Assembly (NCBI RefSeq): GCF_024347315.1
Contig: NZ_AP025460.1
Coordinates: 992,001-1,056,000, forward strand
DNA from: Vibrio atlanticus
GTDB lineage: Bacteria > Pseudomonadota > Gammaproteobacteria > Enterobacterales > Vibrionaceae
Direction of reading: 5' to 3'
DNA: 64,000 nt
Positions 51,719-61,410 of this stretch are shown here, one piece after another. Made by a program: the position numbers and the translations under genes. The notes under the pieces are model-generated. The model was not told the origin of the DNA, searched no databases, and saw nothing but the letters and a program-made list of their open reading frames with translations. Every line of letters starts with the position of its first letter. The first letter of the stretch is position 1.

Positions 51719-53977
51719 ATGAGCTATCTTGCGTTAGCGCGAAAATGGCGACCAACCAAATTCAAAGAAGTGGTTGGTCAAGCCCATGTTTTAACAGCAT
51801 TAGAGAATGCCCTTAGCCAAAATAGGTTGCATCACGCTTACCTATTCAGCGGTACACGAGGTGTCGGTAAAACGACCATCGGCCGTTTGTTTGCGAAGGG
51901 ACTCAACTGTGAAACAGGCATTACTTCAACCCCTTGTGGTGAGTGTGCAACCTGTAAAGAGATCGATGAAGGTCGTTTTGTTGACCTGCTCGAGATCGAT
52001 GCTGCCTCACGTACAAAGGTAGAAGATACCCGCGAGCTTCTGGACAATGTTCAGTACAAGCCTGCACGTGGTCGCTTCAAGGTTTACCTAATCGATGAAG
52101 TACACATGCTGTCTAGGCACAGTTTTAACGCGCTTCTAAAGACCTTAGAAGAGCCGCCTGAGTATGTGAAGTTCTTGCTTGCAACGACCGATCCACAGAA
52201 GCTTCCAGTGACTATCTTGTCGCGTTGTTTGCAGTTCCATCTTAAGCCGATCAGTGTCGATAATATCCACGAGCAGCTCGAGCATATTCTTGAACAAGAA
52301 AATGTGACATCTGAACCTCGTGCGCTTGGGATGATTGCTCATGCTGCTGATGGCAGTATGCGTGATGCGCTAAGCCTGAGTGACCAAGCTATCGCATTAG
52401 GTAACGGTAATGTCGTAACAGACACTGTTGCTCATATGCTTGGAACGCTGGATACAGACCAAGCGATTCACCTACTTGAAGCGATTAGCAGTAAACAGCC
52501 TCAGCAAGCGATGGCTTGTATTCAAGCTCTTGCTGAAAATGGCGTTGAGTGGGATGGATTGCTGAGTCAACTTGCGACTCAATTACACCGTTTGGCGATG
52601 TATCAAGCTCTGCCGTCTACTTTAGACAAGGCCCAGCCTGATGCTGAAAGGCTGGAACTGCTGAGCAAAACGTTAAGCCCTCAAGACATCCAACTCTACT
52701 ACCAGATAGTGCTAAAAGGTCGTCAAGACTTACCATTATCGCCAACCGCTCGTGTTGGTATTGAGATGGTGGTTCTGCGTATGTTGGCATTTAGGCCTGC
52801 TGAGCAAACTGTTGCTACGGCAATCTCGACTCAGTCGACAAGCCCAGCGCCAGCTCCTGCAGCTCAGAATCCGGTTCAGAACCAGGTTCAGGGTGTTGCT
52901 CAGTCAATGAGTCAACCTGTGCCAGAGCCGAGACAGCAAGTTCAGGCTCCTGTGGGTTCACAGCCTCAAGTACAGCAACAAGCTCCTGTTCAGCAGCCTG
53001 TGCAACAGCAACAACAGAACCCGGCACAATATTCAGATTCGCAAGGTTACGCTGATCATTCAGGCAACCAAGGTTATCCAGAACAGGATTACCCGCACAG
53101 CCAGTATGATGTACCACCTGCTTATGATGAGCGTCCAAGTTACGGTGCAGATCAGCCTCAGCAGCAACAAACGAATTATCAGAGCCAGAGTCCGGTTCAA
53201 CAGCCAAGCGCTGCGCCTTCTACTCCTCCTGTTTCGCAAGAGCAACCCGCGCGTGCAACTTCACCGGTGAGTGGTTTACGCCACCAATTGCGCTCTCAAC
53301 GCAGAGGCAGCGCGGCAACAGATAACAAAGGCTCAACGCCAAAAAAGGCTAAAGCGACACCAGCTAAAACTTCAGTTCTTGACCGAGTTGCTCAGCAACA
53401 CGGTGGTTCTGAGCGGGTGTCGCCAGCTTCTTTATCAGCCTCTTCTACTGAAAAGGTAACCAATGATAATGAACCTTATCGCTGGAAACCGTCTAAACCT
53501 GTAGTGAAAGAGGTGAGCAAAGAGCTTACACCTACTCAGATCAAGCGTGCGTTAGAGCATATTAAGACACCAGAAATGGTCGATAAATTGCTTCAAGAGT
53601 CGATTGCTCAAGATGAATGGTCTGCCACGATTCAAAAGCTAGAGACAGCCAAGCTTGTTGAACAGTTAGCATTGAACTCAGTGTTTGCTAAAAACGACAC
53701 ATCAATCACTTTAACGTTAAGAGCGAGCCAAGCTCACTTGAATACGGATCGCGCACAGAGCGAACTATTACAGTCGCTCAATACCGTGTTGGGAGAAGAG
53801 TGTCATTTGAGTGTTGAAATCGGCGATGGTGGAGAAACGCCACTAGAACTACGAGAAAGATTGTATCAAGGTAAGTTGAAAGACGCGTTTACCGCTTTGG
53901 AAAACGATGCCAACGTACAGTTTATTGAAAGACGTTTTGCTGCAGAACTCGACAGAGACAGCGTTCGTCCTATCTAG
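51719..53977 (+). CDS. dnaX: DNA polymerase III tau subunit (gamma by frameshift) DnaX
   Basis: A 752-residue clamp-loader ATPase (E. coli tau has 643). The ATPase core (about 1-365) has Walker A GTRGVGKTT, a four-Cys zinc site (CETGITSTPCGECATC), Walker B VYLIDEVHML and sensor ILSRCLQFHL. A Gln/Pro-rich stretch (about 365-520) accounts for the extra length. The C-terminal tau part, which binds polymerase alpha and DnaB, follows. A programmed -1 frameshift site at 53341-53347 should also yield a 544-residue gamma. First of dnaX-ybaB-recR. Confidence 0.95.
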   Translation: MSYLALARKWRPTKFKEVVGQAHVLTALENALSQNRLHHAYLFSGTRGVGKTTIGRLFAKGLNCETGITSTPCGECATCKEIDEGRFVDLLEIDAASRTKVEDTRELLDNVQYKPARGRFKVYLIDEVHMLSRHSFNALLKTLEEPPEYVKFLLATTDPQKLPVTILSRCLQFHLKPISVDNIHEQLEHILEQENVTSEPRALGMIAHAADGSMRDALSLSDQAIALGNGNVVTDTVAHMLGTLDTDQAIHLLEAISSKQPQQAMACIQALAENGVEWDGLLSQLATQLHRLAMYQALPSTLDKAQPDAERLELLSKTLSPQDIQLYYQIVLKGRQDLPLSPTARVGIEMVVLRMLAFRPAEQTVATAISTQSTSPAPAPAAQNPVQNQVQGVAQSMSQPVPEPRQQVQAPVGSQPQVQQQAPVQQPVQQQQQNPAQYSDSQGYADHSGNQGYPEQDYPHSQYDVPPAYDERPSYGADQPQQQQTNYQSQSPVQQPSAAPSTPPVSQEQPARATSPVSGLRHQLRSQRRGSAATDNKGSTPKKAKATPAKTSVLDRVAQQHGGSERVSPASLSASSTEKVTNDNEPYRWKPSKPVVKEVSKELTPTQIKRALEHIKTPEMVDKLLQESIAQDEWSATIQKLETAKLVEQLALNSVFAKNDTSITLTLRASQAHLNTDRAQSELLQSLNTVLGEECHLSVEIGDGGETPLELRERLYQGKLKDAFTALENDANVQFIERRFAAELDRDSVRPI
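53341..53352 (+). promoter_or_regulatory. Programmed -1 frameshift site in dnaX
   Basis: A AAA AAG (53341-53347) lies in the reading frame as CCA AAA AAG. After a one-base slip the next codons are GGC then TAA (53350-53352), so gamma ends one codon after the site, just as in E. coli. AAAGG (53327-53331) nine bases upstream is a likely ribosome-stimulating sequence. A downstream stem GTTGC/GCAAC (about 53388-53400) is further away than in E. coli. Confidence 0.88.
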
Positions 53978-54129
53978 AACTTTTTCACGTTTAGTGACCG
54001 GCGTATCATCCCAGATAAGCAAATCTGAGAACTGAACACCGAGGGGTTGAATCACACTGTTTTAACCCCCATTTAAGCACGTATAGCTTAATTAATTTTA
54101 ATAAACCAATTAGACCAGAGAGTATTAAC

Positions 54130-54459
54130 ATGTTTGGTAAAGGCGGTATGGGCAACATGATGAAGCAAGCCCAGCAAATGCAAGAGCGCATGCAAAAGCT
54201 TCAAGAAGAAATCGCAAATATGGAAGTTACAGGTGAGTCAGGTGCTGGCCTTGTAAAAGTAACGATCACTGGTAGCCACAGCGTTCGCCGTGTTGATATC
54301 GATGAAAGCCTAATGGAAGACGATAAAGAGATGCTTGAAGATCTTATCGCTGCTGCTTTCAACGATGCGGCTCGTCGCGTTGAAGAAACTCAAAAAGAGA
54401 AAATGGCTGGCGTAACTGGCGGAATGCAACTTCCACCAGGTATGAAGATGCCTTTCTAA
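54130..54459 (+). CDS. ybaB: Nucleoid-associated protein YbaB/EbfC
   Basis: A 109-residue YbaB/EbfC protein ([37 protein letters not shown] core). It forms small dimers that bind DNA and is regularly encoded between dnaX and recR, as here. The gap to dnaX is 152 bp with a small GGGGTT/AACCCC hairpin. Confidence 0.94.
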   Translation: MFGKGGMGNMMKQAQQMQERMQKLQEEIANMEVTGESGAGLVKVTITGSHSVRRVDIDESLMEDDKEMLEDLIAAAFNDAARRVEETQKEKMAGVTGGMQLPPGMKMPF

Positions 54460-54537
54460 GTAACTCATTCTTAAAGGTTAATTCTCGTAGTAGCTTGTGT
54501 TGAACTGGCCATTACTTGAAAATCAGAACGGTTATAT

Positions 54538-55137
54538 ATGCGTACCAGTCATATGCTGGAGCATTTGATGGAGGCCTTACGTTGTCTACCTGGGGTTGGC
54601 CCCAAGTCGGCGCAGCGTATGGCCTTTCATTTGTTACAGCGCGATAGAAAAGGCGGCCTACAGTTGGCTGAAGCTCTTAGCCAAGCAATGACAGAAATTG
54701 GTCATTGTAATGAGTGCCGTACTTTTACCGAAGAAGAGACCTGCCACATTTGTACCAATCCTAAACGTCAGGATAACGGTCAAATTTGTGTAGTAGAGAG
54801 CCCTGCAGACATTGCAGCCATTGAAGCAACGGGTCAATATTCCGGTCGTTACTTTGTGCTTATGGGACATCTTTCACCACTTGATGGTATTGGTCCAAGT
54901 GACATCGGTCTTGATGTCTTGGATTACCGCTTACGTCGTGGTGATATCACTGAAGTTATTTTAGCGACTAACCCGACAGTAGAAGGGGAGGCGACAGCAC
55001 ATTACATTGCTGAGCTATGTAATGCCCATGAAGTGAACGCTAGCCGTATCGCCCATGGTGTTCCTGTTGGTGGTGAGCTCGAGCTGGTGGATGGCACCAC
55101 GCTTTCACACTCGTTACTCGGTCGTCATAAAATCTAA
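54538..55137 (+). CDS. recR: Recombination mediator RecR
   Basis: A 199-residue RecR. It has the N-terminal helix-hairpin-helix ([20 protein letters not shown]), the four-Cys zinc motif starting CNECRTF and ending CHIC, then the Toprim domain ([28 protein letters not shown]). With RecO and RecF it loads RecA onto SSB-coated gaps. Last gene of the cluster; htpG, its usual E. coli neighbour, is not here. Confidence 0.95.
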
Positions 55138-55176
55138 AAAAGCCGCTTGGTGAACCATCACCAAGCGGCTTTTTCT
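55136..55176. terminator. Terminator after recR
   Basis: AAAAGCCGCTTGGTGA pairs with TCACCAAGCGGCTTTT around a short ACCA loop, with A and T flanks. It begins at the recR stop codon and also serves the converging aqpZ. Confidence 0.92.
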
Positions 55177-55220
55177 TTTATGGTTCTTAAAGGTTTCTAT
55201 TCCAAAACACTTCTCTGAGC

Positions 55221-55910
55221 TTAATCTGAACCTCTCACCGCTTTGTATATCATTGCGCCAATCACGGCACCAATAATCGGTGCAATCCAGAATAGCCATA
55301 ACTGAGAAACAGCCCAATCACCGACAAACACAGCTACGCCAGTACTTCGAGCGGGGTTCACTGAGGTGTTGGTTACAGGAATGCTGATAAGGTGAATTAG
55401 GGTTAAACAGAGACCAATTGCGATAGGTGCAAATCCAGCAGGTGCTTTCGAATCTGTCGCGCCCATAATCACGAACAGGAACACCATGGTCATGACGACC
55501 TCACACACGAGTGCTGCGGTAAGTGAATAGCCGCCTGGAGAGTGTTCACCGTAACCATTGGAAGCAAAGCCAGAGGCTGCTGCATCAAAGCCAGCTTGGC
55601 CTGAAGCAATCACAAATAACACGCCACCTGCGATAATACCGCCAATCACTTGGGCAATAATATAAGGTGCGACATCTTTGGCATCAAAGCGTCCGCCACT
55701 CCAAAGGCCGATAGTGACCGCTGGGTTGAGGTGGCAACCGGATATGTGACCAATAGCGAAAGCCATGGTGAGCACGGTTAAACCAAAGGCAAGAGATACT
55801 CCGAGCAATCCAATCCCCACATCAGGGAAAGCAGCGGCTAAGACGGCACTACCACACCCCCCCAACACCAACCAAAACGTACCAAACATTTCTGCGATAT
55901 ACCTATTCAT
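55221..55910 (-). CDS. aqpZ: Aquaporin Z
   Basis: A 229-residue aquaporin (E. coli AqpZ has 231). Six membrane helices and the two half-helix motifs HLNPAVTIG and [11 protein letters not shown] line the water pore; Arg after the second NPA is the selectivity residue. It conducts water across the inner membrane. Single gene converging on recR. Confidence 0.95.
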   Translation of the reverse strand: MNRYIAEMFGTFWLVLGGCGSAVLAAAFPDVGIGLLGVSLAFGLTVLTMAFAIGHISGCHLNPAVTIGLWSGGRFDAKDVAPYIIAQVIGGIIAGGVLFVIASGQAGFDAAASGFASNGYGEHSPGGYSLTAALVCEVVMTMVFLFVIMGATDSKAPAGFAPIAIGLCLTLIHLISIPVTNTSVNPARSTGVAVFVGDWAVSQLWLFWIAPIIGAVIGAMIYKAVRGSD

Positions 55911-56012
55911 AACGATCCTTATTAATCTGTACCAGTATCAACAAGATAGTTTAGATTTCGCAACTTTGTGAAATCTTGGGCATATAGGAGGAAGAAAAGG
56001 TCAGATAATCTT

Positions 56013-56261
56013 TTAGGTAATGGCTTCTAATTCGATCAGGTTATCAAGGGCTTCTTGATCTGTTTTGCCACAGATGACAGGGCAGGCTTTGAATTGGTGA
56101 CATACCTTCGGGCGTGAAGGTTGACCAAATAATTTGCATAGATCTTGCTCATTTAATTGAATGCAGCGTACGCCAGCAGGCTTGCCATTAGGCATTCCAG
56201 GAATAGCAGATGTAATACTTGGAGCGATACAACAAGCTCCACAACCTAGGCGACATTCCAT
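56013..56261 (-). CDS. YkgJ-type cysteine-cluster protein
   Basis: An 82-residue protein with seven cysteines arranged as CRLGCGACC, then CIQL, CKLF, CHQFKACPVIC, the pattern of the YkgJ zinc/iron-chelating family. Function unknown, probably metal binding. I start at MECRLGCG (56259-56261); a long upstream frame covers the promoter region and the start of the divergent gene. It faces another cysteine-cluster gene across about 160 bp. Confidence 0.82.
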   Translation of the reverse strand: MECRLGCGACCIAPSITSAIPGMPNGKPAGVRCIQLNEQDLCKLFGQPSRPKVCHQFKACPVICGKTDQEALDNLIELEAIT

Positions 56262-56420
56262 CAAATTAAACTCACTAAATAACAGGGTGCGCGATAGTAG
56301 CAAAAAATGATGAGAGTGACAGCTGTTGATTGAATCAAAGAATGAACAATTATTATCCTTGAACTTTTTATGGGCTAGCGGTATAACACGCACCCCAGTA
56401 AAAGAGTAAGAAGTAATCCT

Positions 56421-56858
56421 ATGACGATTCCATTTTGGCAAGAAAAGACACTAGAGCAAATGACCGAGAACGAGTGGGAATCACTGTGTGACGGTTGTGG
56501 TAAGTGTTGCCTACACAAACTAATGGATGAAGATAGCGATGAAGTTTACTACACCAACGTGGCGTGCAGCTGGTTAAACGACAAAACATGTTCGTGTAAA
56601 GACTACCCGAACCGCTTTACTTCAGGTGAAGAGTGTTTGAAGCTAACTCGTGACAAGATTCATGAATTCCATTGGCTACCAGATACTTGTGCTTACCGTC
56701 TTCTATCAGAATCTAAGCCGATTCCAGAGTGGCACCCATTGATCACGGGCTCTAAATCAGAGATGCATGCTGCTGGTGAAAGCGTTCGTAACAAAGTGGT
56801 ATACGAAATCGATGTTGTCGATTGGGAAGACCACATCTTGAATCACCCAAATCGCTAG
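56421..56858 (+). CDS. ycgN: YcgN-type cysteine-cluster protein
   Basis: A 145-residue UPF0260/YcgN protein. Conserved cysteines occur as CDGCGKCC, then [20 protein letters not shown] and DTCAYR. Function unknown; probably binds a metal. In E. coli ycgN lies near ycgL and minCDE, here it lies 37 kb from them. A terminator follows immediately. Confidence 0.88.
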   Translation: MTIPFWQEKTLEQMTENEWESLCDGCGKCCLHKLMDEDSDEVYYTNVACSWLNDKTCSCKDYPNRFTSGEECLKLTRDKIHEFHWLPDTCAYRLLSESKPIPEWHPLITGSKSEMHAAGESVRNKVVYEIDVVDWEDHILNHPNR

Positions 56859-56865
56859 TTATTCT

Positions 56866-56895
56866 AAAAACAGCCGCTCTTGAGCGGCTGTTTTG
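56866..56895 (+). terminator. Terminator after ycgN
   Basis: AACAGCCGCT pairs with AGCGGCTGTT around CTTG, followed by TTGC. It starts within 10 bp of the stop codon. Confidence 0.83.
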
Positions 56896-56944
56896 CTATT
56901 TGGCGTCGCCTAAATTTACTTAATTACTTAACTTAAAGGCTTAA

Positions 56945-56969
56945 AACAAAAAACGCCCCGTAGGGCGCT
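56945..56969 (-). terminator. Terminator of phoA
   Basis: Minus strand: CGCCC-TAC-GGGCG stem with an extra G, followed by six T. It lies about 30 bp after the phoA stop. Confidence 0.75.
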
Positions 56970-56996
56970 AAGTAAAACGAGTAAAAAAGATTCAGG

Positions 56997-58574
56997 CTAG
57001 TTTACTTGTTGTTTAATGTACTCACCCAGTTCTGAGTGGTGCATGATTTTTGAAACGGGCAGTATTTTCTCTGTTGGGCCCCAAGCAAACACGTTCACTG
57101 GTGTGTGAGTATGTGTACCTGTACCCCAAACGATGTTTTGACTTGTTGCCTGTTCACGAGCAAGCAAGTTACCGCGGTCGTTATAAGGGAAGAATGCATC
57201 GAAATCGTTGATAGCAGGCACTTCTTCTGCCGATAAGTATTTGTGTTGAGCCAATCGGTATGGGTTCGGCTTACTCGCTAATACGTTTTTCGCTTGTTCA
57301 GCTGTAATAGGGAACTCACTATTCTTGTTGACGATCTCAGCCAGTTTTTCAGGTGTTTGCTGCGCTTTATCCAGCTTCTGAAATTCGCTGATCATGCCGT
57401 AGTAGCTTTGCTTTTGATTATATAAACCATCAAGAATATCGAATGCGCCAAAGTTGAAGTTAGGTGCATAGTCGCGGTCGGCGAAGGCTTCACCAGAACG
57501 TTTTTGTGGTTTTGGTAGGTCGTTAGAAGAGTAGCTGAATCCAAAAGATCCTGTTTCGTGGTCTGCGGTCACAATCACGATCGTGTCTTCACGATCTTTT
57601 GCCCATTCATACACAGTTTGGATCGCTTCATCAAACTTGAGCAGTTCATGCAGCATAGTGCCGGCATCGTTACTGTGGCCTGCCCAATCTATTTGGCCAC
57701 CTTCGACCATTAGGAAAAAGCCGTCTTCATCTTTGGATAGGATGTTGAGCGCTTTTTGTGTCATCTCTTTCAGGCTTGGCTGAGTTCGTTCGTCACTTTT
57801 TTCCTTGTTGCTGTAAGCGATGCCGTCATCCATGCCTGAGTAGGCGAACAGGCCAAGTAGCTTATCGCTTTTAGCATCTTCTAACATGCTGCGGTTAAAT
57901 GCCAGTTGGTAGCCGTCTTTCTCTGCCTCTGCAAGAAGGTTACGGTCGTCTTTACGTTTTGATTTTAGGTAAACATCACCTTGAGTCAGTTTTTCAAGTT
58001 GCTTATAGGTTTCACCTTTGTCGTTGGTCGATTTAGGGATCCAATGACGTAGCCCTCCCGAAAGCATTACATCAACACCAGTTTCTAGCATGTCGTTAGC
58101 AATTTGGTTTTCTAGCGAACGGTGAGGTTGGTGAGCAGCAAATGCAGCAGGCGTGGCGTGAGTTAAGCGTGTATCGGACACGAGTCCCGTTGCTTTACCT
58201 GCCTTTTTAGCTTTCTCAAGAACCGTCTCAACATGATTGCCCTGAGAATCAATGCCAATCACTTCTGAACCACTGTAGATACCGGTTGCAAGCATGGTGG
58301 CTGAACAAGCAGAATCGACCACAATTGCATCTTCTGGGTGAGTCAGGGATGAACCAATAACCCCTTCTTGAGCAAGTTGATAAAGGGCGGTTTTGTTCCC
58401 TTTATAGATCGAGTTTGGTGCTTGGTTTGCGTAGGTTTCTAACAGGCCAACTTGTTGAGGTCCCATTCCATCGCCAATCATCAGAATGACGTTTTTGATT
58501 TCTGCTGAAAGTACGTTGAATGAAAGTGTTGAGGTTGCCACTGCGGCAATGATTGGTTTTATAATGTGCTTCAT
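56997..58574 (-). CDS. phoA: Periplasmic alkaline phosphatase
   Basis: A 525-residue alkaline phosphatase. It has a signal peptide (1-23, ending LSA), metal ligand Asp35 in MIGDGMG, catalytic Ser88 in VVDSACSATMLATG, VEGGQIDWAGHSND and TADHETGSFGF, with further His ligands near the end (GTGTHTHTPVNV). It releases phosphate from organic esters in the periplasm. It is about 55 residues longer than E. coli PhoA because of loops, a form common in Vibrio. A Pho-box-like array lies upstream. Confidence 0.9.
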   Translation of the reverse strand: MKHIIKPIIAAVATSTLSFNVLSAEIKNVILMIGDGMGPQQVGLLETYANQAPNSIYKGNKTALYQLAQEGVIGSSLTHPEDAIVVDSACSATMLATGIYSGSEVIGIDSQGNHVETVLEKAKKAGKATGLVSDTRLTHATPAAFAAHQPHRSLENQIANDMLETGVDVMLSGGLRHWIPKSTNDKGETYKQLEKLTQGDVYLKSKRKDDRNLLAEAEKDGYQLAFNRSMLEDAKSDKLLGLFAYSGMDDGIAYSNKEKSDERTQPSLKEMTQKALNILSKDEDGFFLMVEGGQIDWAGHSNDAGTMLHELLKFDEAIQTVYEWAKDREDTIVIVTADHETGSFGFSYSSNDLPKPQKRSGEAFADRDYAPNFNFGAFDILDGLYNQKQSYYGMISEFQKLDKAQQTPEKLAEIVNKNSEFPITAEQAKNVLASKPNPYRLAQHKYLSAEEVPAINDFDAFFPYNDRGNLLAREQATSQNIVWGTGTHTHTPVNVFAWGPTEKILPVSKIMHHSELGEYIKQQVN

Positions 58575-58620
58575 TGGTTATCCCTTTTTATATAAGCGGG
58601 ATGATTAGAACATCGATTTG

Positions 58621-58649
58621 TGTCAAAGTCGTTTCATATTTATTTCATC
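58621..58649. promoter_or_regulatory. Pho-box-like heptamer array before phoA
   Basis: TGTCAAA, TTTCATA and TTTCATC occur at 58621, 58632 and 58643, an exact 11-bp period as in PhoB sites (TGTCATA-like units). They read on the plus strand, opposite to phoA. On the phoA strand a TCTAAT -10-like hexamer lies 11 bp downstream of the array. Confidence 0.4.
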
Positions 58650-58690
58650 AATGTGAAATTGAGCAATAACTCCAATTTTTTGAAAAGCAT

Positions 58691-58720
58691 AAAAAAAGGC
58701 TCACATTTCTGTGAGCCTTT
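58691..58720 (-). terminator. Terminator of the BCCT transporter gene
   Basis: A perfect 10-bp stem (AAAGGCTCAC 58695-58704 with GTGAGCCTTT 58711-58720), 6-nt loop. On the minus strand it is followed by a T run. Confidence 0.85.
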
Positions 58721-58767
58721 GTCGTATTTAGGAGGGTCCAAATCAATGGACTGCGTCATGGCTAATG

Positions 58768-60654
58768 TCAAGCAAGCGGTAAGTCTGCAACCACCTGGTT
58801 GAACGTGATACGAGCATTCTGAGCTTGCTCAGATAACTCGATTTTTTTCGCTTGTGCGGCACTAAGATTACTCTCGGCCTGCTCAAGTGCTTGTTGTAGG
58901 TTCTCTGGTAACTCGTGAGTTTCCATTTGTGAACCTTGTTCTAACACATAAGCGCGAATTTCTTTTTTCACTGCGGCAAGTTCTGTGTAGGCAACTCGCT
59001 CAAGTTCTGCGGCCTCTTGTGCAGCATCTTTTTCTTTCTCAAATTGAGCCAGCGCCATACCTTCTGCAGACCAAGGGTCCATATCTGGTAGTTCTTCGAT
59101 GTTGATCGTTGGCTCGATGTACGCGTCTTGATGGCGTAGGTCGAGGCTCGTTGCACGAACCGCTGAAATCATCAGCATCACAGAGATCACCAGTAGCGGT
59201 AAGCCACCAACTATTGCTGCCGTTTGTAGCGTACTTAGGCCACCCAAGAACATCAGAATCGTTGGCAAGAACGACAGAGTGAATGCCCAGAACATACGGT
59301 TCCAACGCATTGGCTCTTCGGTTACGTTGTTTTGCACAACAGACGCTAGGATGTATGAGATTGAGTCAAATGTAGTTGCAGTGAAAATGATACACAGCAG
59401 CGTAAATACCGCGATAACCAGCGTACTCATTGGCAGTTGCGCAAGCATCGAGAAGATAGCTTTGGTAGCGCCTTCTGCATTCAAAATCGCTACTACATCC
59501 AGTTCACCAGAAAGTTGCAGTGATAGGCCATAGTTACCTAAGATCATGAAGAACAAGAAACAACCTAGAGAGCCAAAGAAAATTGAACCTGACACCATTT
59601 GTTTGATGGTTCTTCCGCGAGAGATACGCGCAACAAACAGGCCCATACTTGGTGCAAATACTAGCCACCATGCCCAGTAGAAAATGGTCCAGTCTTGTGG
59701 GAAGTGCGTGTTCTCAAAGGTACCGTAACCACCAAATGGTTCAGCCCACGTTGCCATCACGAAGAAGTTAGACAATAGGCGACCAATCGAGTCTAGGCCT
59801 GTTTCAAGCATAAAGATCGTCGGGCCAGCAATCAGAACGAAAGTCAGTAGACCCATTGCACCCCAGAAATTGATGTTACTCAGGATCTTGATGCCTTTTT
59901 CCAAGCCAGCATAAGAAGAGTAAGCAAAAATTGCCGTACAAACTAAAAGTACCATTGCTTGCGTAAGGTTATTTTTAGGTAGGCCGAATAGGTGGTTCAG
60001 GCCTTCAGTGATGAGAGGTGCTGCTAAACCTAGTGTTGTCGCAGCGCCACCCAGTAGACCGAAAATGAATAGGATATCGACGATCTTTCCAGGTACGCCT
60101 TTACTGCGGTGTTCACCAAGAACAGGCATTAACGCACTAGAGATCTTTAGAACAGGCTGTTTACGCACATAAAAGAAGTAAGCGATAGGAATCGCTGGGA
60201 TCAGGTAGATAGACCAAGCGATTGGTCCCCAGTGAAACAAACCATAAGTTGCCGCCCAACGAACCGCTTCTTCACTTCCGGGTTCTAGTTGGAAAGGCGG
60301 TGATTGGTAGTAGTAAGCCCACTCAATACAGCCCCAGTACAAGATACTTGCGCCGATACCACCACAGAAAAGCATTGCTGCCCATGATGCAGTTTTGAAC
60401 TCAGGTTCTTCATCAGCTTCACCCAGTTTAATTTGTCCCATATCACTGAACACAACGTAAACCATGAAGGCACAAGCAGCTAGGCCTAGAGCAAGATATA
60501 GAAATCCAAGTTGATCCGTCATGAATGTTTTCGCAACCGCAATCCAGTCTGCGCCCTGTGCAGGGAACAAAATGAGCGGGAAAACTATCGTGAGTAGGAG
60601 TGCAATCGCACCAAAGAAAGTAGGCTTATCAATAAGCTCAAAAGTGTTTTTCAC
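58768..60654 (-). CDS. BCCT-family osmolyte transporter with C-terminal coiled coil
   Basis: A 628-residue carrier of the betaine/carnitine/choline family: about 12 membrane segments and the signature region around YWAWWLVFAPSMGLFVARISRGR. Substrate choice (betaine, choline, carnitine or other) cannot be assigned. The last 100 residues are Glu/Ala/Lys-rich and likely helical (KDAAQEAAELERVAY; LQQALEQAESNLSAAQAKK), as in osmosensing members with regulatory tails. The start codon is GTG (60652-60654). Compatible-solute uptake fits a marine cell. Confidence 0.88.
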   Translation of the reverse strand: MKNTFELIDKPTFFGAIALLLTIVFPLILFPAQGADWIAVAKTFMTDQLGFLYLALGLAACAFMVYVVFSDMGQIKLGEADEEPEFKTASWAAMLFCGGIGASILYWGCIEWAYYYQSPPFQLEPGSEEAVRWAATYGLFHWGPIAWSIYLIPAIPIAYFFYVRKQPVLKISSALMPVLGEHRSKGVPGKIVDILFIFGLLGGAATTLGLAAPLITEGLNHLFGLPKNNLTQAMVLLVCTAIFAYSSYAGLEKGIKILSNINFWGAMGLLTFVLIAGPTIFMLETGLDSIGRLLSNFFVMATWAEPFGGYGTFENTHFPQDWTIFYWAWWLVFAPSMGLFVARISRGRTIKQMVSGSIFFGSLGCFLFFMILGNYGLSLQLSGELDVVAILNAEGATKAIFSMLAQLPMSTLVIAVFTLLCIIFTATTFDSISYILASVVQNNVTEEPMRWNRMFWAFTLSFLPTILMFLGGLSTLQTAAIVGGLPLLVISVMLMISAVRATSLDLRHQDAYIEPTINIEELPDMDPWSAEGMALAQFEKEKDAAQEAAELERVAYTELAAVKKEIRAYVLEQGSQMETHELPENLQQALEQAESNLSAAQAKKIELSEQAQNARITFNQVVADLPLA

Positions 60655-60782
60655 GAGTATTATTCCATTAAAATGAGAGCGGAATTATGGAATGAACTCG
60701 TTTTTTAGACCAAATCGGGTCTGTTGTCGTGACGACAAATCGCTTTAATGCAGAGAGGAAAGTGCAGTAACAGAGGGGAAAG

Positions 60783-61136
60783 TTAGATTAAGGCAAGTAG
60801 AATGCCACCAACGGTTGCCGCTGCGGATAAGTATTGCCCAGCTGAATAAGAACCATCGTCCTCTTCTTCAATCTTATCTGGGTGATCCATACCTAAAGCG
60901 CCATGAGCGAACGATTCAACTTTATCGGTAACGGTTGCATTTTCCGCTTCGAATTTTTTGGATTCTTTATCGATTTGTTTAAGAGCAGATAATAGCGCTT
61001 TTCCTTCATCGGAAAGCTTAACGGTATTTTGTTCCACCTTGAGTGGAGCAGGCTTTTCAGCCTCGATGCTTTTATTCTGTGCGTTCATTTTCGCAGGTGA
61101 ATACAGCTGAGTATTATTCGTTCCTACTGGTGTCAT
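60783..61136 (-). CDS. Unknown small protein with C-terminal hydrophobic helix
   Basis: A 117-residue protein I do not recognise. The N-terminal half is polar (Asn/Lys/Glu-rich) with NTVKLSDEGKALLSALKQID, then an acidic stretch (KIEEEDDGSY), then a hydrophobic tail YLSAAATVGGILLALI that may insert in the membrane. The start ATG at 61134-61136 follows AAGGAG by eight bases, a strong signal; an upstream extension of 20 residues is unlikely. Alone between the BCCT gene and chaN. Confidence 0.65.
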   Translation of the reverse strand: MTPVGTNNTQLYSPAKMNAQNKSIEAEKPAPLKVEQNTVKLSDEGKALLSALKQIDKESKKFEAENATVTDKVESFAHGALGMDHPDKIEEEDDGSYSAGQYLSAAATVGGILLALI

Positions 61137-61345
61137 ATCGCTCTCCTTACCTATCCTTAAATATAGTATCGGCAGAGGTGTGAAAAACTTGTGCATTTAA
61201 TCACCGTGGTGATGTTTTTTTATTCGCACATTGTTTTTTCGTCTGCTTAGTCAAACCGTCTAGTTATTAAGCAAATCTTGTGCCGATAAGGAATTTGAAT
61301 GTTATATAGAGTTAGAGTGGATGATAGGATCCAATGAAGCTCTGT

Positions 61346-61377
61346 CGATGGGCTAGTTATCTAGAATTAGCCCATCG
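61346..61377. terminator. Hairpin downstream of the ChaN-type gene
   Basis: CGATGGGCTA (61346-61355) and TAGCCCATCG (61368-61377) are exact reverse complements around a 12-nt loop containing TCTAGA. There is no clear T-run on the minus strand, so it is a stabilising hairpin or a weak terminator of the minus-strand gene. Confidence 0.5.
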
Positions 61378-61410
61378 TTTCGTTCTCTTATAAGAATGGA
61401 TAAGAATGGT

